Origin: Cristatella mucedo
Lineage: Eukaryota > Bryozoa > Phylactolaemata > Cristatellidae
Assembly: GCA_009760855.2 (NCBI GenBank)
Contig: WPIO01000002.1
Location: 2,772,501-2,836,500 of the forward strand
Reading direction: 5' to 3'
DNA: 64,000 bases
Below are positions 1 through 10,999 of the stretch, piece after piece. Position 1 is the first letter of the stretch. Each line of letters begins with the position of its first letter. Position numbers and translations under genes: made by a program. The notes below the pieces were generated by a model. That model did not search any database and was not told where the DNA came from. It worked only from the letters and a program-made list of their open reading frames with translations.

Positions 1-360
1 AGTGATTATAAAAACAGCCGAGTGGTTGAATTCCAGAGGCTTTGTAGATGCAGCTCCAGTATTTTAGCTAGGATAAAAAATAAAATGTGTATTCTAGAAT
101 GCCCAACGGCCTTCAGTTTATCGCGATAGGAGAACGCCACAGAGCTATTCAGCATCCGAGGAGGAACTGCAAAGAATCGTCATTAAAACATTACTGAAGA
201 ACTCCGATTGCATTACTTTGTAATTTAGATTACAATTGGAGCTTTATTTAAGATTATTATTTTCATTTTTTACATGCTTCTTCTCAATCCGGTAAGCGAC
301 TAGCGGCGCTGAAGATGAAAGTCTGGTGCGTTAGAGCAGACATATTCTACAGACGAGAGG
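1..360. other. No assignable feature
   Basis: Mixed-composition sequence at the left edge. I see no coding exon, transposon motif or RNA gene. It could be intergenic or intronic DNA of a gene outside the window. Confidence 0.4.
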
Positions 361-363
361 ACA

Positions 364-585
364 GGAAAGTGGGGCAGGGGGATATAATAAAGGAAAGTGG
401 GGCAGGGGGATATAATAAAGGAAAGTGGGGCAGGGGGATATAATAAAGGAAAGTGGGGCAGGGGGATACAATAAAGGGAAGGGGGGGCAGGGGGATATAA
501 TAAAGGAAAGTGGGGCAGGGGGATATAATAAAGGAAAGTGGGGCAGGGGGATATAATAAAGGAAAGTGGGGCAGGGGGATAAGTT
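364..585. repeat. 28-bp G-rich minisatellite, about 8 copies
   Basis: A 28-bp unit is repeated head to tail about eight times. Each unit has a G-rich half (GGAAAGTGGGGCAGGGGG) followed by ATATAATAAA. One unit near 476 is altered (extra G, T lost). Because 28 is not a multiple of three, three frames are cycled, which creates a Pro-rich open frame on the minus strand that is not a real protein. The two G-runs per unit could support G-quadruplex structure. Confidence 0.9.
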
Positions 586-589
586 TTTT

Positions 590-1100
590 CCGGGAAGCCC
601 GCCGTTTACGATTTTCTCGACGAGCGCACAGAGCTAGCAATTATTTTGTACTGGTAGAGCGAACACCCCTATTCGATAAACTGTTCTAAAAGCCGCCAGT
701 CGTTAACAGGAGCCAAGGTCGTGAAGGCTAAACAAGGAGCCTTTACAGTTTCTCGAAACAATCCGGCTAATTTGGCCCCGTTGCGGTGTCAAGACTAGAA
801 TAAACAGAAGGGACAGCAGAGCTGATCATTTAGATTCTCGTGCTAGTCGCTACGTTAATTTATCGCGCCCACCAACCAAGCTGTAGATCTGTTTTAAAAA
901 GTAATCCTTCAAGAGTTCCCGAAACCAGAGGAAGATGCTAGTCCCGCCTATCTCAAGAGACCGACTCAGTAATTAGGCTATTCGTATTATCATCGTTATT
1001 ATTATATTTATTCTCGTTTGAAGACAGGTGCGTCTCCGCCGCCATCGCTGCGCGTGGCCTCGCTAGCCACTCCTTGAGAAAACGGGCAGCTCATCTAAGA
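590..1100. other. No assignable feature
   Basis: Ordinary intermediate-GC sequence between the minisatellite and the CpG-rich block. It includes a short ATT-rich patch near 985-1010. No coding or repeat match is recognised. Confidence 0.4.
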
Positions 1101-1119
1101 GTAGTTCCAGACTCTTGTA

Positions 1120-3750
1120 GAAACTGACTACAGATCTAACGTATCCTACGTTATCTGAGCGCTGCGCGCGGCGGCTCTTCGCTCGGCAGAGAGCGAAGCG
1201 CCGCCGACCGATCTCGCTCGCGCTGCGTGCTCTCGTAGTGCGCGCGAGCGCGCCGCCCTCAGACACTTCCGGCCGCCGCGGCGACACTTCCGACGTCTTG
1301 CACCTGGCGCCGGCGAGCGCCGCGGCCGGGACGGCCGCCGCTGTCGTCGCGGACCAACGATCGAAGTGCTGCGATGGCGTGCACTGTGCCGGTGCGAAAA
1401 AGGTGGATACAGCTCGATATACGACGGGCGGCGTAATGTTTATCGGCGGGAAGTGGCCAGCGAGACCTGCTCCCGTGCAGGAAGCGCGGCGGCGGCGGCA
1501 GCGGAGGCGGCACCGGCTCGCGCGAGCAGACAGCCGCTGGAGTTTTCGCGGGCTGAATGTTTATACGCGGCCGCTGAGCTATGCGCTCTCTCCCTTCCTC
1601 CCCGCGGCCTCGCCACGTGCGCTCCCTCTGGCAGCGCTCAAGGAGCGCTCGGCGCGGGACGTGGGAGTTTTGCGCTTCCGCCCGGTCACGAGTGCCGCTG
1701 CCTAATTGAGCTGCCTCCCTCGGTTTACTGCAGGCGAGAGGTCGAGCGCAGGAAGTCGACTGCCGCCGACGCGGAGCGCCGACGCAGAAAGCACGCGCGG
1801 CGGCGGAAAAGCTCGTCCTCGCGAGAGAAACGCACGAAGCGCGTGCGAGGACGAGGTCGTCAGGGGGCAAGCGTTTCCCGCCCCGCTTATCTTGATCTTG
1901 ACATTCTCCCTTTGGATTGCGACTCTCGCGCGTTTCCTTTTTCTTGCGAAAGCGGATGCTGTGAGATTTATTTCTCACGCGGAAACTTAGCTGGCAGCTT
2001 CGCTCGGCCGAGAATACGGACGAGCCTCGCCGCTGCGTCTTGCAAACCCTGTTGACAATCTAGCAGACCGAGGTCGCCGCTATAGCCAAGGCGGAGAAAA
2101 TGAGCAGCCAAGGCGTGCACAGGGTTAGAATGAGTACGACGAACGCACCAGACCGGCTAGAGCTCGCGCGCGTGCGCGGGCGCAGGCGCTCAGAGCAGAA
2201 TTCGCGTCGATTTCGCCTCGCCGCCAGCTCGTCAATTAGCGTCGAGTTCACCTCGCCGCCGCGTCGCGGGGCGCTTCGCTTGCGAAACCTCCCGCTCGCA
2301 CCTGCTCGCGTCAGTCGGCGCGCTCGCTCGCTCATACGGCGCGGCGGTGGCGGCGCGATCTTGCCGCTCGACGGAGCGTTCGGCGAGGCGGTGACTCCAT
2401 CGTGGCGCCCACTTCAGGACCGCGCGCGAACGCTCAGGAACAGAGGTGCCACCCACGGCGATAGAGTGGCGCGTGCAAGCGTGCGACGAGCGCGAGGTGT
2501 GCGCCGCTGTCGCGCTCGAGCACTTTCGCCACCTTCGCCAGTCCGTCCGTCTTTCCGCCAGCCCAGGCTTTCCACCGCTGTCCCAGCGCTGGAGGTACTC
2601 CGATGGTGCAGTTAACAGCGGACGATGACGAGCGCCAAACGCTCGTCGACTCGACGGGCGCGCCAACGGTGACTCAGCGAACGGCGGCGCGCCGCGCTCG
2701 CTGGCGTTCGCTGGCTGTGTCGGATGGATCGGATGGCTGCAATTTCTGCCCTTCGCGGGCGGAAAGACAGCTGCTTCTGCTGCTGCTGCGTCGTCGAGTC
2801 GGAGCAACGGCGGCGACGTGCGGACGTCCGGTGGTGTGCACACTTTCCGAGAGAGCGAGCGAACGCGCGCGCGCGCACGTACGCGCATCCACCCTCCTTC
2901 GCGGCGACGTTCGGGCGCGCCCGCTCGCTCGGTGTCAAGAGGCGGAGGAGATTGACGTCGAATGCACTACCGCGTCACGACACTGGCAACGCGAGCGCGA
3001 GCGCGGGAAACGCTCAAGAATGCGCGGGCGCGCGCGCCGGCGAGCTACTCGGGTTTCCATTCCGAGCGGCGTCGGTGTCCTAGGTTAGAGTGACTACTTT
3101 CTGGTGGAGTGCGAAGCGACTAAAGCGCCGTTGCCAACGCAGCACGAGTAGTAGATGATAGCGGTAGCAACGACCGACGTCGTTCGGTAGCACTCTCGCT
3201 GGGCAGAGGCCGAAATCGCCGCTGTTCCGTTAGGCGCTACCAAAAACTTGACTGGCGCGCGCGCGGCGACCTGGCGACCGCCAGCGCGACTGGTTGCTTC
3301 GTTCGACGGTCGCTTGCCCGCTCCTTGCGCGCGCAAGGAGCTCTCTCATCCTGAACTGAGCAGACGCAGCTGCTGCCAGCTGGCAGCAGCCAGTGACGAC
3401 TGCGGGCAGCTGCTAGACACGACGACGACGAACTCGCGGCTAATCGAGTGGCATTGCGCGTCGTCAGCCTAATGGCGCGAGTCTAAAGCTTTGACGCTAA
3501 GACGCGCCCGCCAAGTCTCGCCCCTTGGTACAGCCGGTCCGTCCGTCACGTCACGTCATCGCCGCTGCCGTTGGAGGCTGCGCTGGTGACGACGACGACG
3601 ATCGCTCGTCTCGATAGCGCAGCAAGTGGCACCTAGAAAGAGGCAGCCGTAGCGGACGGACGCTCCGCTCGTGCGTCCGCTAATGCTGGATGGAGGCCTC
3701 AGCCGCTGTTCGCTCTTTCTCTACAGAGTGTCCTCAGCTTCGTGGCCGAG
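1120..3750. other. CpG-rich block, possible promoter/CpG island
   Basis: About 2.6 kb with very high GC and frequent CG dinucleotides. Many overlapping open frames exist on both strands, rich in Arg, Ala and Ser, as expected when stop codons are rare by composition. None shows a recognisable domain. A plausible splice acceptor (TTTACTGCAG at about 1722-1731) was seen but could not be linked to an exon. It may be the promoter or first-exon region of an undetected gene. Confidence 0.4.
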
Positions 3751-4584
3751 CTTGTCACGGTTTGCCGGCGGGGGGGTGAGGAGGTGAGGGTCGCGCTGTT
3801 TCAAGAGTAACGAGTGCAAGAGCTGCTGGCCGAAGACTATCAAGTAACGAGGCGCACGCGCTTTTCAGCGCCGGCCTAATCCTGAAGCTGAAACCAACCA
3901 CGCAGCCCCGGTGAGCTTCTAGGGTACATAATAATAACAATAATAATAATATGTGTGTTGTGGTAGCATGCACAATTTCAACGAGCATAACATGGTTAGA
4001 GGTGACATGCACAAGGTCAGCATGAAAATATGGTTAGTGGCAGCATGCACAGTGACAGCATGCAGAAGCACACAAAGGACGAGTCACAAGAACTCACTAA
4101 ACGCTGTGACAAATAGGCGCATTTTAGCTTATTTTTTTAAATGTGGTCAACTCAGGGGATGTCGTGACGGAAGTCGGGATTGAGTTGCTGGCTTTTGAAG
4201 CATACGAACTAAAGACATGGTCTCCACACAATTTAAGGTTCGTACGAGGTGTAAGTAGGCGATTTGATTCAGAAAAGCCGATGATGGTACGATGCTTAGC
4301 CTGGTGGGGCAGTAGATCTGATAGGTAGGCTGGACGGAGAGAGTATGAGTGGCAGTGAACCGTGAAGTGGATGCGCTACTTGATTGGGAGCCAGTGCAGG
4401 TCGGCTATAAGTGGTGTGCTGTGACGTGGCAACTGCGACGCTCACGACAGACAAGCCTAGCTGCAGAGTTTTGCACTAACTGTAAGTGCCTGTTTTCACA
4501 GGCCGTTGGACGAGCAAGCAGCGATTTGCAGAAGTCGAGACGAGATGTCACAAATTTATGGACCAACTTGGATTTATAAATATA

Positions 4585-4745
4585 AATATAAATATAATTC
4601 ATTTGTACAGCGCCCTTAGAGAACTCAATCTCAATTCTTGTGCTTCACATATGCCACGGGGCTCGAGCCCACGCCCTCGGAGAAACCTCGGTCTGGGCGA
4701 GCACTATAACCACTGGGCCAAACCAGTATCCCTGTCTAAGCAAGC
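4585..4745 (-). mobile_element. SINE type 2, tRNA-derived head with LINE-B-like tail
   Basis: On the minus strand it begins with a tRNA-like head (GGTTTGGCCCAGTGGTTATA, A-box-like; GGGCTCGAGCCC region as B box). It ends in a 3' hairpin tail with GCGC arms like that of LINE B, then a TATAAATATAAATA-type simple tail. It sits inside LINE B copy 1 and separates two parts of its RT frame, so it is the younger insertion. Confidence 0.7.
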
Positions 4746-5205
4746 CTAAATTTTAGCAATGTTGTTAAGCTGAAAGTAGGCAGACTTGACTTTGAAACTG
4801 ATGTGGTCGTCTAGTGCAAAGTTACTTCGGAAGAGTACACTGGATGCAGATACAGCAGGAGATATTCTGGAAGTGCTGATTTTAAAGCGTCAAACTTTCC
4901 AATTTCACACACTTGATCTTTCCATAATTAGTAAGTTGGTTTTTATCGTCATTCGATTAGAGAAAGTTTGCTGCCCTCCATATGCAGACATCGGTAATGC
5001 AGGCAGCAAGGGAGTTGAGAAGAGTTCGTTGAGAAGGCGGGTAGTAAGGGATCAAAGCAAGATACAGGTGAGTGTCATCTGCACAGAAGTGAAAGCCTAG
5101 ATTGTGCTTGGTAATCATATCGGTAAGTGGGAGAGGACAAATTCTGAAGAGAAGCGGACCAAATGCTATATCAGCGCCCTCAGGTACCCCATGCTTGGGT
5201 GATTC

Positions 5206-5285
5206 GTTGGATAATAAGAATAAAAATGCACTTGATAAAGTGCCCTCGGAGAACTCAATCTCTTTCTAGGCGCTTTACATCGGAT
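5206..5285 (-). mobile_element. Short LINE-B 3' tail insertion
   Basis: On the minus strand it has the LINE-B terminal hairpin (GTAAAGCGCC ... GAGGGCACTT) followed by an A/T-rich tail. Only the last ~70 bp are present, an extreme 5' truncation. It interrupts LINE B copy 1 between its RT motif A part and its catalytic part. Confidence 0.65.
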
Positions 5286-5784
5286 GACCGTTTTCCGTCC
5301 ACAGCAATATTCTGGAGTTTCCCGCTGGGTTAGGACTTGAAACCGCGGTAGGCAGTGTCAGTGGTTTCCAGGTGAGATGAGACGCGCTCGAGAAAGACTT
5401 GGTGACCAATAGTATCAAACGCTGCAGAAAGATCAAGCAAAACAAGCAGAGAGACTGTAACTAAGTCTGCATTATTGAGAAGGCCATTATAAACCCGAAG
5501 CAATACTGACAGTAGAATGATTAACTTTGAAACCAGACTGGAATTTACTAGCAAGGTTTGCAGTTTCAATATCTGGATTCAGCTGGTCTACCACGATTAA
5601 TTCCAATGCCTTTGAAAAGAGCCGTAGATGGGAGATTGGGCGTAATCTGCTTAAATTTTCTTGGTCTAGTTTCGCTTTCTTAATAAGTAGCTTAACTACA
5701 GCCTTTTTGAAAGGGGCAGGGAATTTCCTAAGGCTAGCGGCATATTTATTATTTTAGTTATGCAGCAGCAGATCAATGCATCGC

Positions 5785-5865
5785 AATAATAATAATAATA
5801 CATTTGCATAGTGCCCTCAGAGAACTAAATCTATTTCTAGGCACTTCACACATGCTAGAAATAGG
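5785..5865 (-). mobile_element. Solo LINE-B 3' tail
   Basis: AAT repeat next to the terminal hairpin (GTGCCCTCAGAG ... CTAGGCAC on the plus strand). It matches the same 3' end seen many times in the window. No upstream LINE coding sequence follows. Confidence 0.65.
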
Positions 5866-7165
5866 ATCGTGGGTATAGAGTCTAGATGACTAGAAGCCTT
5901 CCTTGATTAGGAGATGCATTTCAAGATGAGGTCACTCGCGGCCTCCTTCAATGTCGAGATAGTGGTGCTGCACGGAATTGAGGGAGGAAAGCCCCGTGGG
6001 GTTGTTATTGAGGTACAGGAGTCCAGAAAGGATCTTAAAGGTGGACTCTCTGATCTTACCTATCATGCTGACAATAAATAAAGTTAGGGAAGCGATCAGC
6101 TTGATCGCCACACGGATCACCAGGTAAGGAGCTAGCCTGGGAGGGTTTAAGGAGATGGTTGATCGTAGACCTAATCACTTTTGAATCACGTTTGAGAGGT
6201 GGCGATGCACCGGTTCGGCTCACACCTGGCCGCCGTCAGAAGAGGGTGCGTATATTTATTATTCTACAACGCTTGACCATCCATTAGCACCTTTGACCAC
6301 CGGTTGCTACCCGGTAGCACACTTTTCTACAAAAGAATGCCCGCGAGGCGCAGAGCTACGGTACGGAGTCCGGTTTGTTCTCGTATATGAATCGCCAGTG
6401 TCTGCCGAGTGTGTATGCCAATTTTTACCCAATTCCCACAGCCGTAAGAATGTGTGGCATCCTAAAGTTCGCGCTTGACTGGCGGCTCAAGCAGCCCGAC
6501 AGCTCCGGAAGCCTCGGAACCATTCGAGAACGAGCTACCAACCTGCACAGCACCATTAGAAAAGAGCACGTGCTTCCTACCCACGTGCATCAATTGGTGC
6601 CCAGTAGCCATTACGGTATCGTTCCAGGCCACCGGACTGCAGCCTTTTCTAACAGCTGCCGACAAGTCGGTCAATGACACAGCGAGTCCACTGGTTTTGT
6701 AATCGATTGGGTTCATCGACAAGCGGGCGGCCGACTGAGACAGCGTGCGTCCCGCGGTACCTCTTCCGATGCGCGTCCAATGGGAACGACGAGAACGATT
6801 CCATATTACGTGCACGATGGCCGCTTGCTAGCGTCCGCTGGCGGATCGTTAGCTAGCGGCCCTGCGTCCGACCCGACGTGCGCCCTCGCTCCACCGCCCG
6901 AGACGTGTGCGCGCGCGGGCAGGTGTAGCGCGCGCCGCGGCCGCCGCTCGGAATCCTACCCAAGCTCGACTCGGACACGCCCCTTCGACTCCCTTCCCTG
7001 GAGCGCAGGTGCCAGCGGGAGTCACACGACGTGACGTAGGTGCTTCCGATGTGGGATGGGACGCATGTTTACCGGTGCTGCCGAATAAGCGGAATGGCAC
7101 GCCGCGGCCGGCCCGCGGTGTTGGCTGCCGCCGATAGCCCGGCTGCCAGGCTCGGGCGGAAGCGC
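5866..7165. other. Upstream region of vWFA gene 1, no gene recognised
   Basis: The first part (to about 6,250) has intermediate GC and no match. GC and CpG rise from about 6,700 toward the promoter of the vWFA gene. A Thr/Pro/Ser-rich plus-strand open frame at 6,475-6,702 has no recognisable motif, and I do not call it. Confidence 0.4.
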
Positions 7166-7172
7166 GCCGCCC

Positions 7173-7179
7173 TATAAGA
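7173..7179 (+). promoter_or_regulatory. Putative TATA box of vWFA gene 1
   Basis: CCTATAAGAT lies in a GC-rich setting about 150 bp before the ATG at 7,328. That leaves a plausible 5' UTR of roughly 120 bp. Confidence 0.55.
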
Positions 7180-7327
7180 TCGAGGCGCCTCGCTTCTGAG
7201 CGCAGCATACGACGACCGGCAACTCGAGCTCGAACCGACTCGCAGCCGCCGCCGCCGCCGCACTACGCAGGACACTACGCTGCGGCGTGGAATTACTGCA
7301 CATCGTCCCTCTCGCGTTGCCATCGCT

Positions 7328-9325
7328 ATGGCATCTTACTTGAGAATGCTGCTATGTCTCACCGCGGCCGTCGGCTGCATAGGTAAGCGCTCGGATCTGT
7401 GCCGCGGCGGCGGCACCGCTTGATCGGCCGAGCCCGATCGCCCTCTGCTCACTCGCTCGACGCCCATGCAGCCAACTCCCGAAGCCACTGCCCGCGAGCC
7501 TGCCGCTGCCGCCGCTGCCCGCGGCGGGCGGCGGCGGCGGCCGTCGACGACAGGTGGCGCGGCCAAGGCGGCGCTACGCCGCCGCGAGCGCCGCTGCGTT
7601 CATGGCGCGGCCCACTGGCAGCCCTGCCGTTCGCGTTCGCTTCACATTCCCAACGAAATCTTTCGCTTTAGGCTCGCACTACGCGGAAGAAGACGTGTAC
7701 GACGAGTCCATCTGTGAGCGGCGCTAGCGCGCGAAATGTGTCGCTTCGACCTGCGCCTGCCCTCTCTCTCTCCCTCTCTCTCGCTCTCGCTCTCGCTCTC
7801 GCTCTCTCTCGCTCTCTCTCGCTCTCGCTCTCGCTCTCGCTCGCCCGCGTCGAGAGAAGCCGACGACGCTCGCGCGTTCGGTCTGACGGACGCGTCGTGA
7901 CCCGTCCGTCCGTCCGTCCGTCTGCGCCAGCGCCGCCCGCGCCTCCCTCGAGCGCCGCTCGAGAGTCGATTGGCGCTCGCCGACAGCTCGCGCTCGCTGT
8001 GCGCGTGCTCGGCAGTGTGCCTAGACCAAGGCGTTCCGTCGGAGATCGTCGTCGTCGTGGACCGCTCCTTCTCCATATCGCCGGCGCAGTTCCGGCTCCT
8101 GCAGGGCTTCACCAAATCGCTCGCCAGCCGCCTGCTCGACCGCGCCGGCGCTGAGCAGCGCATGGCGATCGTGTCGTACGCGGAGGGAGCGACCGTAGCC
8201 TGCGACCTGCGGCAGTGCACGACCGCGGCGACCGTCCACCGACACGTCGACGCGCTGAACAACCGCCAGTGTGAGCGTCGAGTCCCGCGCCGCCTCTCCC
8301 GCGCGACCTTGGCCGAGGCCGCTGCTCGTAGTGCGGCGGCGGCGGCGGCGCGCGCATTTTCGGTCGAGGCCGAGCGCTCGACGCCGTCGCCTCGTTTTTC
8401 CTTAAAGACGGAGCTCTCACGAAAACGATGGACGGCCTGCGAGCCGCCAGGGACGTGCTCAAACACAGGCGGCCGAGCGCGCGCGTCTTCGTCATACTGT
8501 TCACCGACGGCGTTTCCAACGACGGAACTCCGACGGCCACGGCTAAGACACTCCAGGAGGCCAGCGTGCTTCGACAAATGCCCAACGTGACTCTCGTCGC
8601 CGTTGGCATCGGCGTAAGTTTCGATTCTCTTATTCCTCCTCGTCCTCCTCGTCCTCCTCCTCGTCCTCCTCCTCGTCCTCCTCGTCCTCCTCCTCGTCCT
8701 CCTCCTCGTCCTCCTCGTCCTCCTCCTCGTCCTCCTCCTCGTCCTCCTCCTCATCCTCCTCCTCGTCCTCCTCGTCCTCCTCCTCATCCTCCTCCTCGTC
8801 CTCCTCGTCCTCCTCCTCGTCGTCCTCCTCCTCCTCCTCCTCGTCCTCCTCCTCGTCCTCCTCAGCCACCGCCGCCTCGGCTGCGACGGTTCCCGACTGT
8901 CGACCGGTCGGCTCTTTGCCGCCGCCGCGGAGGGACTGAGCGCGAGCTCCGTCCGGCCGGGCTGTCGCCGCGCGCGCGCGCGTGCACGCCCCCCCCCCCC
9001 CGCCACGCATGCCGACTGAGCTGCGGTGCGGTGCGGTCCGGCTCGGTGCGTCGGCGGCGCGTGCGCCCAACTGCTCGTCGGCGTCCCTCGTCTGGTCGGA
9101 TCAGCTGCCGTCCGGACGGAGGCTGCGAGCGCGCGCCAGGTCATCGCTTTTCCGTCGCCCGCAGCGGGACATCAACAGGGCCGAGCTGGAAGGCGCGGCC
9201 ACCCGAGGAGCGGAGAACGTGTTCACCGTCGACAGCTTCCACCAGTTGAACAAGCAGCTGATAGACGAGCTTTTTCGGAAGGCGTGCATAAAGACGACAA
9301 ATCGTAAGTGCCGCCGCCGCGCGCG

Positions 9326-9390
<65 letters not shown>

Positions 9391-9753
9391 CGGCCGTGTC
9401 GCCGTACTACCCACGCCGCCGCCGCAGCGTCGCCGCCGCCGCGCGGCGCTCGTAACGCGCTCTCTGATGTCACGCGTCGCTTGTTCAGCTTGCGAGTTCA
9501 GCAGGAGACACGCCGACGTCGTTTTCGTGCCGATGACGCAGCACCTCAGTCCGGTGAACGGTCGGCTGGTGCTGCAGATGGCGCGCGCCTTCGCCGAGTC
9601 CAACGAAGTGCGGCTCGGCGGCGGCCGCGTGCGCGTCGGCGTCGTCCCGCAGCGCTGCCAGCTCGACGTCGGCTACTCGCTCGACACGGCGCCCAGCGAT
9701 CTGTCGCGCGTCACGGACGAGCGACTCGGGTACGCGCGCTCCCGCCTTCGCTT

Positions 9754-9807
<54 letters not shown>

Positions 9808-10345
9808 AGGCGCCGGGCGCGCTCGCGCGGCACCGCTAGATCGGCGCTGCGGCCTGCGCCCGAACGGCCGTCCGCCGGTCGACGACGCGAAGCGGCGACG
9901 CTAGCGATCGCGCGAGTCGCCCCGTTGCAGCCGGTCGTTCCTGACGGCGACCGACTACATGAAGGAGGCGACGGACAGCTACACGCCGCGGCCGGACCGC
10001 CAGCCGCTGGACGCCAAGATCGCCGTGCTCGTCGTGGACCAGCATCTGAATCGGCGCGACAGCGCGCTCGTCCTTGATGCCGCTCGCAAGCTGCGCGCGA
10101 GCGGCGTCACCACGCTTGCCATCGGTAGGGGCGCGCGGCGCTTCGCGATGGCGATGCGGCGACGGCGGCGGCGTCGACGCGCCCGCCGAGCCCGGCGGAG
10201 GCGCGCTTCGCGGCGGCGTCTCATATTGCGGCTTCTGTGCTTCGCGGAGCCGCTCTGAACAAGCCGCAGTTCGCGCCCACCTTATCTGACATTTCCGATC
10301 TTTGCGCGCATCCAGTTCCTTCCTTCCTCGAACTACTGCAGCGCT

Positions 10346-10394
<49 letters not shown>

Positions 10395-10731
10395 GGCTGC
10401 CTCCGGACGCGTTCCCCGCCCTCGATCCGTCGGTCGCCTCTGTGACCGCGAGTTTGCAACGCGTTGCGACGAATCGCCGAGGCGCGTGCAGTGGGGCGCT
10501 CCCTAGCGGCGTCGTCGTCTTACGGCCGTAGGCGTCGGAGCGTCGTACGACAAAGAGCTGACGGCAGCGTTAGCCTCGGCGCCACGCCTACACTTTTCTG
10601 TGGGAGACTACACGGACCTGTTCAACCTCGATCGCAGCGGAAAGCTTCTAGTGCAAGGGTCGCCGTTCGAGCATCTGTTTAGCATTCTCAGCAAAGAATC
10701 GTGCATGCAAAAGAAAAAAGGTCTCAATTAG
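7328..10731 (+). CDS. Secreted protein with two vWFA domains (gene 1), 8 exons
   Basis: Exons inferred from frame and GT/AG sites: 7328-7382, 7672-7713, 8016-8270, 8408-8613, 9165-9303, 9489-9729, 9931-10124, 10532-10731. They total 1,332 nt, 443 aa plus TAG, and all phases join. Residues 1-18 form a hydrophobic signal peptide (MASYLRMLLCLTAAVGCI) and 20-32 a short acidic stretch. vWFA domain 1 (about 40-225) has the metal-site DRSFS at 47-51, Thr122 in GALTKT and Asp151 in FTDG. vWFA domain 2 (about 240-430) keeps the fold pattern, but its first metal motif reads VVFVPMTQHLS, with Pro in the Asp position. vWFA domains mediate protein-protein or matrix binding, often metal-dependent; the ligand is unknown. 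There is no transmembrane helix after the signal, so it is probably extracellular. A paralogue lies at 49,223-53,835. Family function is inferred; the gene structure is seen. Confidence 0.85.
7761..7843. repeat. CT/CGCTCT simple repeat in intron 2 of vWFA gene 1
   Basis: A pyrimidine-rich simple repeat of CT and CGCTCT units on the coding strand, inside the intron between exons 2 and 3. Confidence 0.9.
8633..8863. repeat. CCTCCTCGT-type minisatellite in intron 4 of vWFA gene 1
   Basis: About 230 bp of CCT and CGT triplets in variable order, starting about 20 bp after the exon 4 donor (GGC|GTAAGT). It produces a long Asp/Glu open frame on the minus strand and a Pro/Arg frame on the plus strand, both artefacts. 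A short poly-C run follows near 8,991. Confidence 0.95.
9328..9388. repeat. (CT)n microsatellite in intron 5 of vWFA gene 1
   Basis: About 30 uninterrupted CT units just after the exon 5 donor. Confidence 0.95.
9756..9807. repeat. (GCC)n microsatellite in intron 6 of vWFA gene 1
   Basis: About 17 GCC units inside the intron between exons 6 and 7. Confidence 0.95.
10347..10393. repeat. (GCC)n microsatellite in intron 7 of vWFA gene 1
   Basis: About 15 GCC units inside the last intron. They give a poly-Ala or poly-Arg artefact when translated. Confidence 0.95.
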
Positions 10732-10780
10732 CTCGCCTCCGCTCTCCTCGCAACTGAGTAGTAATCTCATTGTATGATAT

Positions 10781-10903
10781 ATACAGGCACATATATGTGT
10801 TTATATACATATATACATATGTATATGTATATATGCATGTATGCATGCATGCATGCATGCATGTATTATGTATGCATGTATTTATTTATTTATTTATTCG
10901 TAA
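10781..10903. repeat. ATAC/ATGC/TTTA microsatellite tract
   Basis: A run of short alternating repeats (ATATAC, ATGC six times, TTTA four times) in the presumed 3' UTR or flank of vWFA gene 1. Confidence 0.9.
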
Positions 10904-10983
10904 TGCAATTTCTGCGACTGGCTCGTAGTAACAGCAACCAAATGCAGACGTGCGCCTTAACTATTCGATTTGGCATTCGCTGA

Positions 10984-10989
10984 AATAAA
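10984..10989 (+). promoter_or_regulatory. Candidate poly(A) signal of vWFA gene 1
   Basis: AATAAA about 250 bp after the stop codon. It is the first good signal downstream. Confidence 0.45.
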
Positions 10990-10999
10990 TTAATGAGAG

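Larger units (their letters stand above)
3928..5760 (-). mobile_element. LINE 'B' copy 1 (CR1/L2-like), decayed, with nested insertions
   Basis: Read on the minus strand, this is a broken non-LTR retrotransposon reverse transcriptase. Near 5,420 the frame shows LLDLSAAFDTIGH, matching RT motif A of CR1/L2-type elements. Near 5,070-5,150 there is an FCADDTHLYL-like stretch, the YADD catalytic block. Near 4,405-4,560 it shows HKFVTSRLDFCKSLL, the conserved C-terminal region. The 3' end is an (ATT)n-type tail at about 3,930-3,955. The coding frame is broken by stops and by two later insertions, a SINE at about 4,585-4,745 and a short tail at about 5,206-5,285. Confidence 0.8.

Noticed and set aside
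347-640. Minus-strand Pro-rich 97-aa frame
   Set aside because: It is an artefact of the 28-bp minisatellite.
1238-2055. Overlapping plus-strand ORFs of 155 and 229 aa
   Set aside because: Frames overlap in a CpG-rich block on both strands with no domain or clear splice partner.
6462-6815. 117-aa minus ORF and overlapping plus ORF
   Set aside because: No recognisable motif; neither could be supported over the other.
8630-9144. Long minus-strand acidic (Asp/Glu) and Arg-rich open frames
   Set aside because: They come from the CCTCCTCGT intron repeat of vWFA gene 1, and the opposite strand has well-supported exons.
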